A DNA stretch of 5,737 bases, taken from Acidimicrobiia bacterium. GTDB lineage: Bacteria > Actinomycetota > Acidimicrobiia > Spongiisociales > UBA5794. Positions 4,978 through 5,737 of the stretch are shown here, piece after piece (the first letter of the stretch is position 1; every line of letters starts with the position of its first letter). The DNA lies in the NCBI GenBank assembly GCA_013001485.1, contig JABDMN010000356.1:1-5737 (forward strand). The letters are read 5' to 3'. Under the pieces are notes generated by a model, which was not told where the DNA came from, searched no databases, and saw nothing but the letters and a program-made list of their open reading frames with translations. The position numbers and the translations under genes are program-made.

Positions 4978-5732
4978 CCAGACCTAGCCGCCACCGCCGC
5001 ATAGAGAACGACGCCTGCCGCCACTGAGGCGTTGAGCGAGTCGGCAGTGCCGACCATCGGGATCCGGATTGGGGTTCCTGTGCCGAGCCAGTCACCAGAC
5101 AGTCCGGTGTCCTCGGAGCCGATCACGATGGCCGACCCCGATCGGTAGTCGGGCTCCCAGTGTGCAGCCGTAGCGCTGGGCGAGGTCGGGAATATGGCAA
5201 GGCCAGTGGTCTCGAGCCATGTCTGAACCTGCGCACTGGTGCCTGCCCCGATCTGCACCGAGAACAACGAGCCTTGGGATGCCCGCACCACGTTGGGCCC
5301 GAAGAGGTCGCACACGGGGTCGGCGAGAACAACGGCGTCTACTCCTGCCGCATCAGCTGTGCGCAGCATGGCCCCGAGGTTCCCTGGCTTCTCGATCCCG
5401 GCAGCAACGAGCACCAACCCTGTGGCAGGCACCGCGAGATCGACGAGACCCAGATCCCATACACGGGCAGTTGCCAGGACGCCGTCGGGGCCCTGGCGGG
5501 CTGAGATCTTCGAGAACACCTCGGGGGTGACGTCGACGATGTCGGTTTCGACACCAGGTGGTGCGGATGTCCCTGTCTGTAGGTACAGCGCGGTGAGGTC
5601 GATTCCCGCGGCGGCGGCGCGTTGCACTTCGCGGGCGCCTTCGATGATGAAGGCTCCGGTCAGGTCCCGCTCACGTCGCTTGCGGAGCCTGACGATGCCC
5701 TTGATGCGGGAGTTGTGGGGCGAGGTGATCAC
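4974..5732 (-). CDS. TrmH/SpoU-family RNA 2'-O-ribose methyltransferase
   Basis: 252 residues from GTG 5732. The N-terminal part (about 1-95) is the L30e-like substrate-binding domain, with SPHNSRIK (4-11), a run of basic residues (RLRKRRER) and GAFIIEGAREVQRA (26-39). The C-terminal part is the knotted SPOUT methyltransferase domain with all three motifs: KPGNLGAMLRTADA (115-128; N118, R124), IGSEDTGLS (204-212; E207) and IPMVGTADSLNASVA (224-238; S232, N234). It should transfer a methyl group from S-adenosylmethionine to a ribose 2'-OH in rRNA or tRNA. The KPGNLGA form of motif 1 suits the TsnR-like group annotated simply as TrmH family, and the exact nucleotide cannot be read from sequence. 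Start: GTG 5732 (MITSPHNS) fits the family; a TTG at 5735 lies directly upstream, and with only two further bases present a slightly longer N-terminus cannot be excluded. The upstream control region is outside the window. Confidence 0.93.
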   Translation of the reverse strand: MITSPHNSRIKGIVRLRKRRERDLTGAFIIEGAREVQRAAAAGIDLTALYLQTGTSAPPGVETDIVDVTPEVFSKISARQGPDGVLATARVWDLGLVDLAVPATGLVLVAAGIEKPGNLGAMLRTADAAGVDAVVLADPVCDLFGPNVVRASQGSLFSVQIGAGTSAQVQTWLETTGLAIFPTSPSATAAHWEPDYRSGSAIVIGSEDTGLSGDWLGTGTPIRIPMVGTADSLNASVAAGVVLYAAVAARSG

Positions 5733-5737
5733 CAACC

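Overview
The window is GC-rich DNA, densely packed with genes. It probably comes from an actinobacterium. Three things point that way: a Cdc48-like AAA+ ATPase of the type found across Actinobacteria, a DEDDh-exonuclease/GIY-YIG fusion common in that phylum, and a textbook Gram-positive/actinobacterial SOS box. Three genes also start directly after a TANNNT -10 element, as in leaderless actinobacterial transcripts. A deep-branching class such as Acidimicrobiia is possible, but the sequence does not settle it. I see no mobile element, CRISPR array, rRNA or tRNA.

Layout from left to right: (1) the N-terminal part of a secreted von Willebrand factor A protein on the minus strand, running off the left edge; (2) a 187-base intergenic stretch with inverted repeats; (3) a two-domain Cdc48-like ATPase (minus) whose first ATPase domain has lost key catalytic residues; (4) a 33-base divergent promoter region; (5) csaA (plus), a tRNA-binding OB-fold protein; (6) a DEDDh exonuclease fused to a UvrC/Cho-type nuclease (minus), whose reading frame runs 145 bases antisense into the end of csaA; (7) a divergent control region holding a perfect SOS box; (8) a small two-CxxC zinc-ribbon protein (plus); (9) a TrmH/SpoU RNA 2'-O-ribose methyltransferase (minus), essentially complete at the right edge.

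The genes alternate in strand and form divergent and convergent pairs rather than one operon. The clearest regulatory message is that the exonuclease/endonuclease fusion should be induced by DNA damage. Its LexA site lies exactly between a -35-like TTGAAT and a -10-like TAGCCT. CsaA and the TrmH-family methylase both concern RNA. The ATPase is likely a protein-unfolding machine. No shared pathway across the window is evident, and I do not see an obviously new multi-gene system. The points most worth following are the SOS-controlled repair gene with its neighbouring zinc-ribbon gene, the asymmetric ATPase, and the anomalous 3' end of the repair gene.
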